A stretch of 7,011 nt of DNA from an uncultured Eubacteriales bacterium (GCA_900548125.1 URJN01000114.1:1-7011), one strand, 5' to 3'; positions 1 through 6,016 are shown, counted from the first letter of the stretch. The notes: generated from the letters alone by a model not told the origin. Translations and numbers: made by a program.

Positions 1-34
1 ACGGATTTAAAACGGCTGAAAAAACAACACAGTC

Positions 35-76
35 AAAAACGAGAGCTGCTCTCCCCTCACGGTTTAAGCAGCTCTC
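35..76 (-). terminator. Intrinsic terminator of the argS-DUF815 unit
   Basis: A perfect 10-bp inverted repeat (41-50 pairing with 67-76, GAGAGCTGCT/AGCAGCTCTC) encloses a 16-base loop. Read on the minus strand it is followed at once by G and five T (35-39), the usual form of a Rho-independent terminator. It starts 4 bases after the ATPase stop codon, so it should end the argS-ATPase transcript. I see nothing identifiable in bases 1-34. Confidence 0.85.
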
Positions 77-80
77 CTTG

Positions 81-1397
81 TTATGCCTGCGTTTTCATTT
101 CCGTGCTCAATTCCCGTTCGCCCGCGACATAATCAACGAACTGCCTTGCGATGCGCGGCGAACATCCGTTGTGACTGACCGTCCACGCCCTTGCGCGCGG
201 CATAAGCTCGTTCCAGTCGTATTCGATTCCGCGCGCATCGAGCAACGCCCGACAAATCGTAAAATACTCCTCCTGCGTCGGCGCGAGGAAGGTCAGACGC
301 AAATCAAATCGGTCGGCAAGGGAGAACTTTTCTTCCAGCGTGTCGCGTTCGTTGACGTCATCCTGCCGCTCGGAGAAACGCTGGCGCACAATGTTGCGCC
401 GGTTGCTCGTCGCATAGACCACGACATTCACGGGACGCGCTTCCAATCCGCCTTCCAGAACGGTCTTGAGTGCCGTATATTCCGGACAGGAATCGTTAAA
501 CGCAAGATCGTCTACAAAAACGATGAATTTTCCCGGCTGGTTGCGCAGAATCGCGAAGATGGTCGGCAGATTCGTCAGCGCCGCCAGCGGCACTTCCACG
601 ATGCGCAGCCCCTCCAGCCAGAAGCTGCTCAGCAGTGCCTTGACCGTTGCGGATTTACCCGTTCCCTTGTCGCCATAGAGCAGCACGTTGCACGCCTGCC
701 GCCCTTCCAAAAGCCGCCGTGTGTTATCCACCAGCACGCCGCGCTCCTTTTCATAAAGGACCATATCCTCCAGCCGAATCGGATCGGGCTGACGGATGCC
801 GCGCAGACCCAGCGGATATTTCTCGCTCTCGCCGACCCACGTGCATCCCGGATAGCGCGCAAAAAGCCCTGTTCCCTGCTTGCGGAAGAACGCCGCCACC
901 TGCCCCACGCCCTCACGCGAAAGCATGGCTCGGTCGATGCGCGGGTCAAACCCGTCGCTGCCCAGCGTCGGCTCCCAAACCGGCAGACGGGCAGCCGTTT
1001 GACCGCTCATGCCCGCGCGTTCGCACAGCAGCAGGAACATCGCCGGCTCAATCGCCGTCAACCTGCCCAGCGCGTCGAGATCATTCGCCAGCGCATTGGT
1101 CAGGCTGTACGGAAGCGGATTCATGCGCGCGCAAAGCTCTGCGGCAGGGCTTTCCTCAAAAAGCACCGCTTCGAGTGCCTCGCGCACGAAACCGCCGCGT
1201 CCATGCGCCGCCGCTGTGAGCCACGCATCGTACACCTGACAATACGCACTCGTCAGCAGCTCTTCTCCCGCGTTATCCTGTGCGCAGGCACGGCACAGCC
1301 GCACAAGCGCCGCAACCGACGGATGATGCAGCGTATGCCGAAGTGCTGTCATGCAATCCAAATCGAGCAGCAGACCACGAAGCTGAAACTTGTCCAT
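81..1397 (-). CDS. DUF815-family AAA+ ATPase
   Basis: Predicted cytosolic P-loop ATPase of 438 residues; the family's cellular role is not established. Seen in the sequence: a poorly conserved helical N-terminal half (about 1-210), a Walker A motif GDKGTGKS at 242-249, a Walker B strand FIVFVDDLAF at 291-300, a sensor-1-like YATSNRRN at 328-335, and SLADRFDLRLTF at 359-370 followed by a C-terminal lid. TSNRR followed by SL(A/S)DRF is the pattern I associate with DUF815 proteins. The start at 1397 is chosen because GGAGG lies at 1404-1408, 6 bases upstream; the frame opens 14 codons earlier at 1439 without a ribosome site. The gene lies 49 bases downstream of argS on the same strand. A small GGGGC/GCCCC hairpin (1425-1437) sits in that gap but has no T-run after it, so co-transcription is likely. 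No signal peptide or membrane segment is visible. Confidence 0.88.
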   Translation of the reverse strand: MDKFQLRGLLLDLDCMTALRHTLHHPSVAALVRLCRACAQDNAGEELLTSAYCQVYDAWLTAAAHGRGGFVREALEAVLFEESPAAELCARMNPLPYSLTNALANDLDALGRLTAIEPAMFLLLCERAGMSGQTAARLPVWEPTLGSDGFDPRIDRAMLSREGVGQVAAFFRKQGTGLFARYPGCTWVGESEKYPLGLRGIRQPDPIRLEDMVLYEKERGVLVDNTRRLLEGRQACNVLLYGDKGTGKSATVKALLSSFWLEGLRIVEVPLAALTNLPTIFAILRNQPGKFIVFVDDLAFNDSCPEYTALKTVLEGGLEARPVNVVVYATSNRRNIVRQRFSERQDDVNERDTLEEKFSLADRFDLRLTFLAPTQEEYFTICRALLDARGIEYDWNELMPRARAWTVSHNGCSPRIARQFVDYVAGERELSTEMKTQA

Positions 1398-1446
1398 ATT
1401 TTTCCTCCGATTCGGGAAACGCCCGGGGCAAAGCCCCAAATCGTCC

Positions 1447-3162
1447 TTACATTCTCTCCGGAGCTTCCACGCCGATGAGATACAGTCCCGTCTTGATGAC
1501 GTCGCGGACCGCGCAGGTCAGGTTGACACGCGCCGCCGTGCCCGCCGGATCGCTTTCGTCCATGATGCGATGCTCGAAGTAATACTTGTTGTATGCCTGC
1601 GCCAGCTGGGTCGTGTGGCGCGTGATGAGCGACGGCTCGCTCTGCTCCATCGCCTTGCGGATGACCTGCGGGAAGTGCGAAATGAGCATCAGCACATCCT
1701 GCGCCTCGTCATCGGTGATGACGCTGTAATCCGGCTCAGCCGCAGCGAAAGCCTCTGCCTTGCGCAGAACAGAGCAGCAGCGTGCATGCGTATACTGTAC
1801 ATACGGACCGGTTTCGCCGTCGAAGTTGAGCGCACGCTCCCAGCGGAAGTCGATGTCCTTGTTGCGGTCGTTGTGCAGGTCGAAATAGACGACCGCGCCG
1901 ACGCCGACCTGACGGGCAACCTCATCCTTGTTGGGCAGGTTCGGGCTCTTCTGCTCGATGATCTCGCGCGCCTTTTCAATCGCCTTGTTCAGCAGATCCT
2001 CCAGATAGACGACATAGCCTTCGCGGGTGGACAACGCACGCCCTTCATAGCTGACCATGCCGAAGGAAACATGCTCCATGCCCTTATACCAGTCGTGCCC
2101 CATCAGCTCAATAATCTTAAAGAGCTGCTTGAAATGCAGATTCTGCTGATATGCCACGACATACAGGCACTTGTCAAAGTGATAGGTGTTGTGACGGTAG
2201 AACGCCGCGGCAAGGTCGCGGGTGATGTAGAGCGTCGCACCGTCGCTGCGCAGAATCAGTGCCGGCGGCATGCCATAGGCTTCCAAATCGACGACCTGTG
2301 CGCCCTGCGACTCGACCAGCAGGCCCTTTTCCTTCAGCTCCTCCACGACCGGAGCCATCTTGTCGTTGTAGAAGCTCTCGCCCGCGTAGGAATCAAACGA
2401 CACGCCCAGCAGGTCGTAAACGCGCTGGGTGTCCTTGAGCGTCACTTCCTTGAACCAGGTGAAGATCTCCATGGCTTCCTTGTCGCCATCCTCAATCTTC
2501 TTGAACCACGCCCGTCCTTCATCCTCCAGCTCAGGGTTCTTCTCCGCCTCGTGATGGAAGCGCACATACAGATCGACCATCGCCTGTACGCCGCCCTTTT
2601 CGACGTCCTCGCGGTTGCCCCACTTCTTGTAGGCGCAAATCATCTTGCCGAACTGCGTTCCCCAGTCGCCCAGATGGTTGATGCCCACGGTCGTATAGCC
2701 GTTAAAATCGTAGATGCGCTTGAGGCTGTTGCCGATCATCGTCGTGGAGAGATGACCGATATGGAAACGCTTGGCGATATTGATGGACGAATAATCCAGA
2801 CAGACCGTCTTGCCCTTGCCGATTTCACTGGAACCCCAGCGTCCCGGATTCTTCAGCACCGCTTCGACGATATCGCGCGCCAAACCGCCGCGGCGCAGGA
2901 ACACATTCAGATAGCCGCCGACGACCTCGACATGGTCAATCTCCTCACATTCGATTTTCTCCGCCAGCTTGCCCGCAATCATCTGCGGCGCACAGCGCAT
3001 CGTCTTGGAAAGACGGAAGCACGGCAGGGCATAGTCGCCCATCTTCTTATCCGGCGGCGTTTCAATCATGGCGCAGATGTCCTCGCAGCCGAGACCGCAT
3101 TGTTCAAAGCAGCAATGCGCCGCCTGAGCGATATACTCCGCAACCTTCAATTTCATATCCAT
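1447..3162 (-). CDS. argS: Arginyl-tRNA synthetase
   Basis: Class I aminoacyl-tRNA synthetase that charges tRNA-Arg with arginine using ATP, in the cytosol. The 571-residue length is normal for the family. Seen in order: an N-terminal Arg-tRNA-synthetase domain (about 1-90, with PPDKKMGDYALPCFRLSK at 36-53), the catalytic signature SSINIAKRFHIGH with HIGH at 134-137, the motif NHLGDWGTQFG at 162-172, a KMSKS-equivalent loop degenerated to RALSTREG at 375-382, and the anticodon-binding DALR domain from about 455 to the typical GVEAPERM ending. Many ArgRS lack a canonical KMSKS, so this is probably not damage. The start at 3162 follows AGGAG at 3175-3179 by 12 bases, slightly long; the second ATG two codons later would be further away. 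The reading frame remains open to an ATG at 3237 that has no ribosome site. The gene heads a two-gene unit with the DUF815 ATPase. Confidence 0.97.
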   Translation of the reverse strand: MDMKLKVAEYIAQAAHCCFEQCGLGCEDICAMIETPPDKKMGDYALPCFRLSKTMRCAPQMIAGKLAEKIECEEIDHVEVVGGYLNVFLRRGGLARDIVEAVLKNPGRWGSSEIGKGKTVCLDYSSINIAKRFHIGHLSTTMIGNSLKRIYDFNGYTTVGINHLGDWGTQFGKMICAYKKWGNREDVEKGGVQAMVDLYVRFHHEAEKNPELEDEGRAWFKKIEDGDKEAMEIFTWFKEVTLKDTQRVYDLLGVSFDSYAGESFYNDKMAPVVEELKEKGLLVESQGAQVVDLEAYGMPPALILRSDGATLYITRDLAAAFYRHNTYHFDKCLYVVAYQQNLHFKQLFKIIELMGHDWYKGMEHVSFGMVSYEGRALSTREGYVVYLEDLLNKAIEKAREIIEQKSPNLPNKDEVARQVGVGAVVYFDLHNDRNKDIDFRWERALNFDGETGPYVQYTHARCCSVLRKAEAFAAAEPDYSVITDDEAQDVLMLISHFPQVIRKAMEQSEPSLITRHTTQLAQAYNKYYFEHRIMDESDPAGTAARVNLTCAVRDVIKTGLYLIGVEAPERM

Positions 3163-3208
3163 ATTCAGTGAACTCTCCTTGTTAATCTTTGAGAAACGTT
3201 TACATTTT

Positions 3209-3237
3209 ATTGTAACAGATGGATAGCCAAAACACAA
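3209..3237 (-). promoter_or_regulatory. Probable argS promoter (sigma-A, extended -10)
   Basis: On the minus strand TTGTGT (3232-3237) and TACAAT (3209-3214) are 17 bases apart, and TGT just before the -10 gives the extended TGn element. Transcription should begin near 3202, leaving a leader of about 40 nt, too short for a T-box. The -35 is weak (3 of 6 matches), so the extended -10 probably matters. Confidence 0.6.
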
Positions 3238-3282
3238 GTGCGGGCATTTCGCTCTTTCCGTAAACTTTTTCTATTTTCTCGG

Positions 3283-3311
3283 TTGACATCATCTTCTCAT
3301 CATGGTACACT
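3283..3311 (+). promoter_or_regulatory. bioY promoter (sigma-A, extended -10)
   Basis: A perfect -35 TTGACA (3283-3288) is followed after 17 bases by TACACT (3306-3311), with TGG immediately before it giving an extended -10. The start point should be near 3318, about 45 nt upstream of the bioY ATG. The promoter diverges from the argS promoter, with the two -35 boxes about 45 bases apart. Confidence 0.82.
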
Positions 3312-3318
3312 GTTTCCC

Positions 3319-3346
3319 GTCAACTACAAAAACTAAATCAGTTTAC
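3319..3346 (+). promoter_or_regulatory. Putative BirA (biotin repressor) operator
   Basis: An inverted repeat, GTCAACT (3319-3325) and AGTTTAC (3340-3346), is separated by 14 bases. Six of seven positions pair, and the inner AACT/AGTT arms pair perfectly. From memory, BirA sites have the form TTGTAAACC, a spacer of about 14-16 bases, then GGTTTACAA, and these half-sites match that form closely. The site sits at the predicted transcription start just before bioY, a biotin uptake gene that BirA commonly represses. Binding by BirA is inferred; no birA gene is in the window. Confidence 0.6.
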
Positions 3347-3363
3347 AGAGAGAAGGGCTTTTC

Positions 3364-3927
3364 ATGACTGCTTCATCCGCTCCCGCGCGCCGCAATATGA
3401 CGCGCAGCCTCGTTCTGACCGCTCTGATGGCGGCTTTGACCGCCATCTGCTCCCAGATTCAGATTCCCCTGCCGATGATTCCGATTAACCTCGCGCTCTT
3501 CGCCGTCCACCTGAGCGGCGCGCTGCTCGGCTGGAAGTATGGTGCGCTGTCCATGGTCGTCTATGCGCTGCTGGGCGTCATCGGCGCGCCGGTGTTCGCA
3601 GGCTTCGGCAGCGGTCCCGCGGTTCTTTTCGGCAAAACGGGCGGCTATATTCTGGGTTACATCCTCTGCGCGCTGATTGTCGGCGCACTTTCCCGCAAGT
3701 TCGCTTTCTCCTTCAAAAACCTCTGCCTTGAAATGCTGCTCGGCGTCGCCGTCTGCTATGCGTTCGGCACGCTTTGGTTCATGGTGCTGACCGGCATGAA
3801 TCTGGCGACGAGCATGAGCTACTGCGTCATCCCCTTCCTCCCCGGCGACGCCGTGAAGATTCTGCTTGCGGCTTTCCTGGCTCTGCGTCTGCGCAAGCCG
3901 CTCGCCGCACAGGGCTTCGAGCTGTAA
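3364..3927 (+). CDS. bioY: BioY, substrate-binding S component of an ECF biotin transporter
   Basis: Small integral membrane protein of 187 residues, typical for the family, that binds biotin in the cytoplasmic membrane. It normally imports biotin with a shared ECF module (two ATPases and EcfT), none of which is encoded here. About six hydrophobic segments are visible, starting near residues 15, 41, 58, 92, 122 and 155. Family-like features are QIQIPLPMIPIN at 31-42, the glycine-rich GSGPAVLFGKTGGYILGY around 82-99, and the C-terminal PFLPGDAVKILLAAFLALRLRK at 157-178 with its conserved Pro-Gly-Asp. The start at 3364 has AAGGG 7 bases upstream; an internal ATG at codon 12 has no ribosome site. 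It is a single-gene unit under a strong promoter with a likely BirA operator. No clear terminator of its own follows; the hairpin at 3983-4029 may serve on this strand too, though it has no T-run there. Confidence 0.93.
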   Translation: MTASSAPARRNMTRSLVLTALMAALTAICSQIQIPLPMIPINLALFAVHLSGALLGWKYGALSMVVYALLGVIGAPVFAGFGSGPAVLFGKTGGYILGYILCALIVGALSRKFAFSFKNLCLEMLLGVAVCYAFGTLWFMVLTGMNLATSMSYCVIPFLPGDAVKILLAAFLALRLRKPLAAQGFEL

Positions 3928-3978
3928 AAAACAAATCAGCCTTGCACATACGGGCAGCTTGGGTAATTTTCTATACGT

Positions 3979-4029
3979 CAAAAAGACCTCCTGCCGCAGT
4001 CCCCTTCAGGCTCTGCGGCAGGAGGTCTT
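3979..4029 (-). terminator. cysK terminator between convergent bioY and cysK
   Basis: A perfect 17-bp inverted repeat (3983-3999 with 4013-4029) encloses a 13-base loop. On the minus strand the stem runs into five T followed by GAC, so it is a strong intrinsic terminator for cysK, beginning about 30 bases after its stop. On the plus strand it is followed by GTCATG and not by T, so it would at best weakly stop bioY transcription. Confidence 0.9.
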
Positions 4030-4059
4030 GTCATGCCAATGAATCTGCGGCTTTTTTCA

Positions 4060-4992
4060 TCACTCCGCGAACAGCGGTGTGGACAGATAACGGTCGCCCG
4101 TATCCGGAAGCAGAACGACAATATTCTTGCCCGCGTTCTCCGGACGTTTTGCCAGCTGAATCGCCGCAAAGACCGCCGCGCCGGACGAAATGCCGACCAG
4201 AACGCCCTCGCTGCGTCCAATCTCGCGTCCGGTCGCAAACGCATCCTCGTTCTCGACCGCAATCACTTCGTCGTATATCTTCGTGTTCAGTACATCCGGA
4301 ACAAAGCCCGCGCCGATGCCCTGAATCTTGTGCGCGCCCGCAACACCCTTGCTCAAAACCGGAGAGGACGCCGGTTCAACCGCCACCACCTTAATCTCCG
4401 GATTCTTCGATTTCAGGTATTCGCCGACGCCGGTAATGGTTCCGCCCGTGCCGACGCCCGCAACAAAGAAATCCACCCTGCCGTCGGTATCCTCCCAAAT
4501 CTCCGGTCCGGTGCTTGCCTGATGCACAGCAGGGTTCGCCGGATTGACAAACTGTCCCGGAATAAAGCTGTTGGGAATCTCCGCCGCCAGCTCATTCGCC
4601 TTGGCGATTGCGCCCTTCATGCCCTTCGCGCCCTTGCTCAGCACCAGCTCCGCGCCATATGCCTTCATCAGCTGGCGGCGCTCCACGCTCATGGTTTCCG
4701 GCATGACGATGATGATGCGGTAGCCTCGCGCCGCCGCAACGGACGCCAGACCGATGCCCGTGTTGCCGGATGTCGGTTCGATGATGACGCTGCCTTCCTT
4801 GAGCAATCCCTTCGCTTCCGCATCGTCAATCATGCCTTTGGCAATGCGGTCCTTCACAGAACCGGCGGGGTTGAAATACTCCAGCTTCGCCAGAATATGC
4901 GCGTTCAGGTTCTCTTTCTTTTCGATATGGGTCAGCTCCAGCAGAGGCGTATGTCCAATCAGCTGGTCAGCGGCGGTATAAATCCGGCTCAT
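4060..4992 (-). CDS. cysK: Cysteine synthase (O-acetylserine sulfhydrylase)
   Basis: PLP-dependent enzyme that makes L-cysteine and acetate from O-acetyl-L-serine and sulfide, the last step of sulfur assimilation, in the cytosol. The 310 residues match the CysK family. Seen: NPAGSVKDR at 41-49 with Lys47 as the Schiff-base lysine, the substrate loop TSGNTG at 74-79, the glycine-rich PLP-phosphate loop GVGTGGT at 179-185, GISSGAA at 267-273 whose serine contacts the pyridine nitrogen, and a typical YLSTPLF ending. The start at 4992 is firm: AGGAGG is centred about 10 bases upstream. It has its own promoter and terminator, so it is a single-gene unit. It lies back to back with an Rrf2-family regulator, a family that includes the cysteine regulator CymR. 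The leader of about 200 nt is unusually long. CysM-type activity cannot be excluded from sequence alone, but the motifs favour CysK. Confidence 0.97.
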   Translation of the reverse strand: MSRIYTAADQLIGHTPLLELTHIEKKENLNAHILAKLEYFNPAGSVKDRIAKGMIDDAEAKGLLKEGSVIIEPTSGNTGIGLASVAAARGYRIIIVMPETMSVERRQLMKAYGAELVLSKGAKGMKGAIAKANELAAEIPNSFIPGQFVNPANPAVHQASTGPEIWEDTDGRVDFFVAGVGTGGTITGVGEYLKSKNPEIKVVAVEPASSPVLSKGVAGAHKIQGIGAGFVPDVLNTKIYDEVIAVENEDAFATGREIGRSEGVLVGISSGAAVFAAIQLAKRPENAGKNIVVLLPDTGDRYLSTPLFAE

Positions 4993-5009
4993 GATAAAAT
5001 CCTCCTATC

Positions 5010-5141
5010 CTATATCCCAATATTCAGAAAACGCTCTTTCATGCAAGCCCATTCTCCGCGCTTCAACATCGTCTGCTCTGCATGCCGCAGAGCCCGCCAT
5101 ATACGCGGCAGGCATTTCCGGCTCTGTTCTTCACGGCTCAT
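5010..5141 (-). CDS. Possible 43-codon leader ORF upstream of cysK
   Basis: Inside the predicted cysK leader an ATG at 5141, preceded by AGAAGGG ending 3 bases upstream, opens a frame of 43 codons that stops with TAG at 5010-5012, just before the cysK ribosome site and 17 bases before its ATG. The peptide would begin MSREEQSRKCLPRIWRALRH, is rich in arginine (seven), and has two cysteine codons (10 and 33). I recognise no family. Third-position base choice is not the C/G-rich pattern of the neighbouring genes, and the ribosome-site spacing is short, so it may be chance. If translated, it would pass through both hairpins of the leader and could couple ribosome movement to cysK expression. Confidence 0.3.
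   Translation of the reverse strand: MSREEQSRKCLPRIWRALRHAEQTMLKRGEWACMKERFLNIGI
5075..5126 (-). promoter_or_regulatory. Competing hairpins in the cysK leader RNA
   Basis: On the minus-strand RNA three segments can pair alternatively. Arm A (5120-5126, CAGAGCC) can pair with arm B (5088-5094, GGCTCTG), and arm B shifted by one base (5087-5093) can instead form a perfect 7-bp hairpin with arm C (5075-5081) around a 5-base loop. A further hairpin, GCCTGCC/GGCGGGC (5107-5113 with 5092-5098, one G-U pair), lies between A and B. This resembles a switching leader, but no T-run follows any stem, so it is not an evident transcription attenuator. No T-box or SAM-riboswitch core is visible. Confidence 0.35.
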
Positions 5142-5200
5142 CAGCCCTTCTCTGTGCCTTTACGTTCAACTGTTAAACCTATCTTTCCGGTCGGTTAATG

Positions 5201-5212
5201 GAATTATAATTC
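5201..5212. promoter_or_regulatory. 12-bp palindrome over the cysK -10, candidate operator
   Basis: GAATTATAATTC is a perfect palindrome that covers the whole cysK -10 box. It is flanked by direct copies of TCGGTT (5191-5196 and 5211-5216). A repressor bound here would block polymerase. The divergent Rrf2-family gene is the natural candidate, but that link is inference, and part of the symmetry follows from the TATAAT sequence itself. Confidence 0.4.
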
Positions 5213-5231
5213 GGTTCACCTCACCTGTCAA
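5203..5231 (-). promoter_or_regulatory. cysK promoter with perfect consensus boxes
   Basis: On the minus strand TTGACA (5226-5231) and TATAAT (5203-5208) are exactly 17 bases apart, a perfect sigma-A consensus. The start point should be near 5196, giving a cysK leader of about 200 nt. A promoter this strong on a cysteine-synthesis gene suggests control by repression. Confidence 0.9.
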
Positions 5232-5252
5232 GGGTTTTGAGCCAAAACTATC

Positions 5253-5281
5253 TTGAATTTCCAATTACCCTGCGATATAAT
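5253..5281 (+). promoter_or_regulatory. Promoter of the Rrf2-family gene
   Basis: TTGAAT (5253-5258) and a perfect TATAAT (5276-5281) are 17 bases apart on the plus strand. Transcription should start near 5288, so the tandem repeat at 5303-5491 would lie in a leader of about 220 nt. An imperfect dyad, AATTACCC (5263-5270) and GGTTAGTT (5283-5290), brackets the -10 and could be an autoregulatory site; 6 of 8 positions pair. Confidence 0.75.
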
Positions 5282-5302
5282 AGGTTAGTTGATGCAAAGC
5301 AG

Positions 5303-5396
5303 CGGGCTGTGCCCGCCCCCACTTCCGCCCCAGTCTGCAAAGTGCGAAAGCCTTGCTCACGCGGGCGATTCCCCGCAATTTCCTATACATAAAAAA
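5303..5396 (+). repeat. Tandem repeat, copy 1 (94 bp)
   Basis: First of two adjacent near-identical units in the leader of the Rrf2-family gene. It begins with a small hairpin sequence, CGGGCTGTGCCCG, continues through a C-rich stretch, has a second small inverted repeat (GCGGG at 5361-5365 with CCCGC at 5372-5376), and ends in TACAT and six A. It differs from copy 2 at four bases (5343, 5371, 5373, 5375) and by one missing base. Confidence 0.95.
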
Positions 5397-5491
5397 CGGG
5401 CTGTGCCCGCCCCCACTTCCGCCCCAGTCTGCAAAGCGCGAAAGCCTTGCTCACGCGGGCGATTTCGCACAATTTCCTAATACATAAAAAA
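5397..5491 (+). repeat. Tandem repeat, copy 2 (95 bp)
   Basis: Second unit, about 95% identical to copy 1 and directly abutting it. It ends one base before the TGGAGG that holds the Rrf2-gene ribosome site, so the duplication reaches almost to the start codon. The GCGGG/CCCGC inverted repeat of copy 1 is lost here through three substitutions; a shorter GCGA/TCGC pairing (5459-5468) is possible instead. Confidence 0.95.
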
Positions 5492-5506
5492 TGGAGGCAT
5501 GTTAAG

Positions 5507-5941
5507 ATGATGATTTCCACGAAGGGACGCTATGCGCTCCGCGTGCTGGTCGATATGGCAGAACATCAGGCAGGCGGCTGTTATGTTCCGCTCAGGGAGA
5601 TTGCCGCTCGTCAGGAGATATCCGAAAAATATCTGGAAAGCATTGTCAAACTGCTTGTCCACGAGAACATCCTTTTAGGCGTGCGCGGCAAGGGAGGCGG
5701 CTATCGGCTGAACGGTGAGCCGGATCAATTCACCGTCCGCCGTATCCTCGAAAGCACGGAGGGTTCGCTTGCGCCTGTCGCCTGTCTCGCCGAGCCGCAC
5801 ACGCCCTGCGCCCGCATGGTCAGCTGCCGCACATACCCGATGTGGTCCGGTCTGAACAAGCTCATCTGCGACTATCTGGAAAGCTACACGATTGCCGACC
5901 TGATGCGCACCGAGGACGCCGGATTTGATTATGTGATTTGA
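5507..5941 (+). CDS. Rrf2-family transcriptional regulator with a cysteine triad
   Basis: DNA-binding regulator of 144 residues, the usual length for the Rrf2 family (IscR, NsrR, CymR). Seen: the family start MMISTKGRYALRVLVDMAEH, a winged helix-turn-helix with recognition region about 28-50 (PLREIAARQEISEKYLESIV), the wing VRGKGGGYRL at 59-68, and three cysteines, Cys93, Cys101 and Cys107 (C-X7-C-X5-C). IscR and NsrR hold an Fe-S cluster with a triad at about these positions, and as I recall Bacillus NsrR has this exact spacing; CymR lacks the triad. An Fe-S-sensing regulator is therefore inferred. The start at 5507 has GGAGG (5493-5497) 9 bases upstream; the next codon is also ATG. It is divergent from cysK, so cysteine or Fe-S-linked sulfur supply is a plausible target. 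No isc or suf genes lie downstream, which is unlike many clostridial iscR loci. No clear terminator follows the stop. Confidence 0.92.
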   Translation: MMISTKGRYALRVLVDMAEHQAGGCYVPLREIAARQEISEKYLESIVKLLVHENILLGVRGKGGGYRLNGEPDQFTVRRILESTEGSLAPVACLAEPHTPCARMVSCRTYPMWSGLNKLICDYLESYTIADLMRTEDAGFDYVI

Positions 5942-5969
5942 CGCTCTGCGCTGAAACGCATGTTTTTGG

Positions 5970-6003
5970 GGTGCAGAACCATGCTGGGAAATCTGCCTGC
6001 ACC
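5970..6003 (+). other. Hairpin after the Rrf2-family gene
   Basis: A perfect 7-bp inverted repeat, GGTGCAG (5970-5976) and CTGCACC (5997-6003), encloses 20 bases and lies about 30 bases after the regulator's stop. No T-run follows on either strand, so it is not a typical terminator. It may stabilise the 3' end or be part of the repeat-like sequence beside it. Confidence 0.35.
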
Positions 6004-6016
6004 ATACCGAGTCCCA

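Noticed and set aside
1425..1437. GGGGC/GCCCC hairpin between argS and the ATPase as a terminator
   Set aside because: The stem is only 5 bp, and no T-run follows it on the minus strand.
78..1478. Open frame of 466 codons on the plus strand opposite the DUF815 ATPase
   Set aside because: The product is a low-complexity Arg/Gln/His-rich shadow of the ATPase with no ribosome site.
1390..3171. Open frame of 593 codons on the plus strand opposite argS
   Set aside because: It mirrors the clear argS gene, has no ribosome site and shows no recognisable domain; such frames arise from biased codon use on the other strand.
3179..3206. Second BirA-like dyad in the argS leader (TTGTTAATC with CGTTTACAT)
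   Set aside because: The arms are only about 10 bases apart, too close for the BirA pattern, and argS is not a biotin gene.
4993..5196. T-box or SAM riboswitch in the cysK leader
   Set aside because: No T-box sequence of the GGTGGNACCGCG type and no SAM-riboswitch core could be found, and no terminator with a T-run precedes cysK.
4033..5256. Open frame of 407 codons on the plus strand opposite cysK
   Set aside because: It is an antisense shadow of cysK, runs through its terminator and promoter regions, and has no family features.
5289..5480. 63-codon frame across the tandem repeat
   Set aside because: There is no ribosome site, and its internal repetition just reflects the DNA duplication.
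5303..5491. Two repeat units considered as a CRISPR array
   Set aside because: The units are about 94 bp, abut without unique spacers, and no cas gene is nearby.
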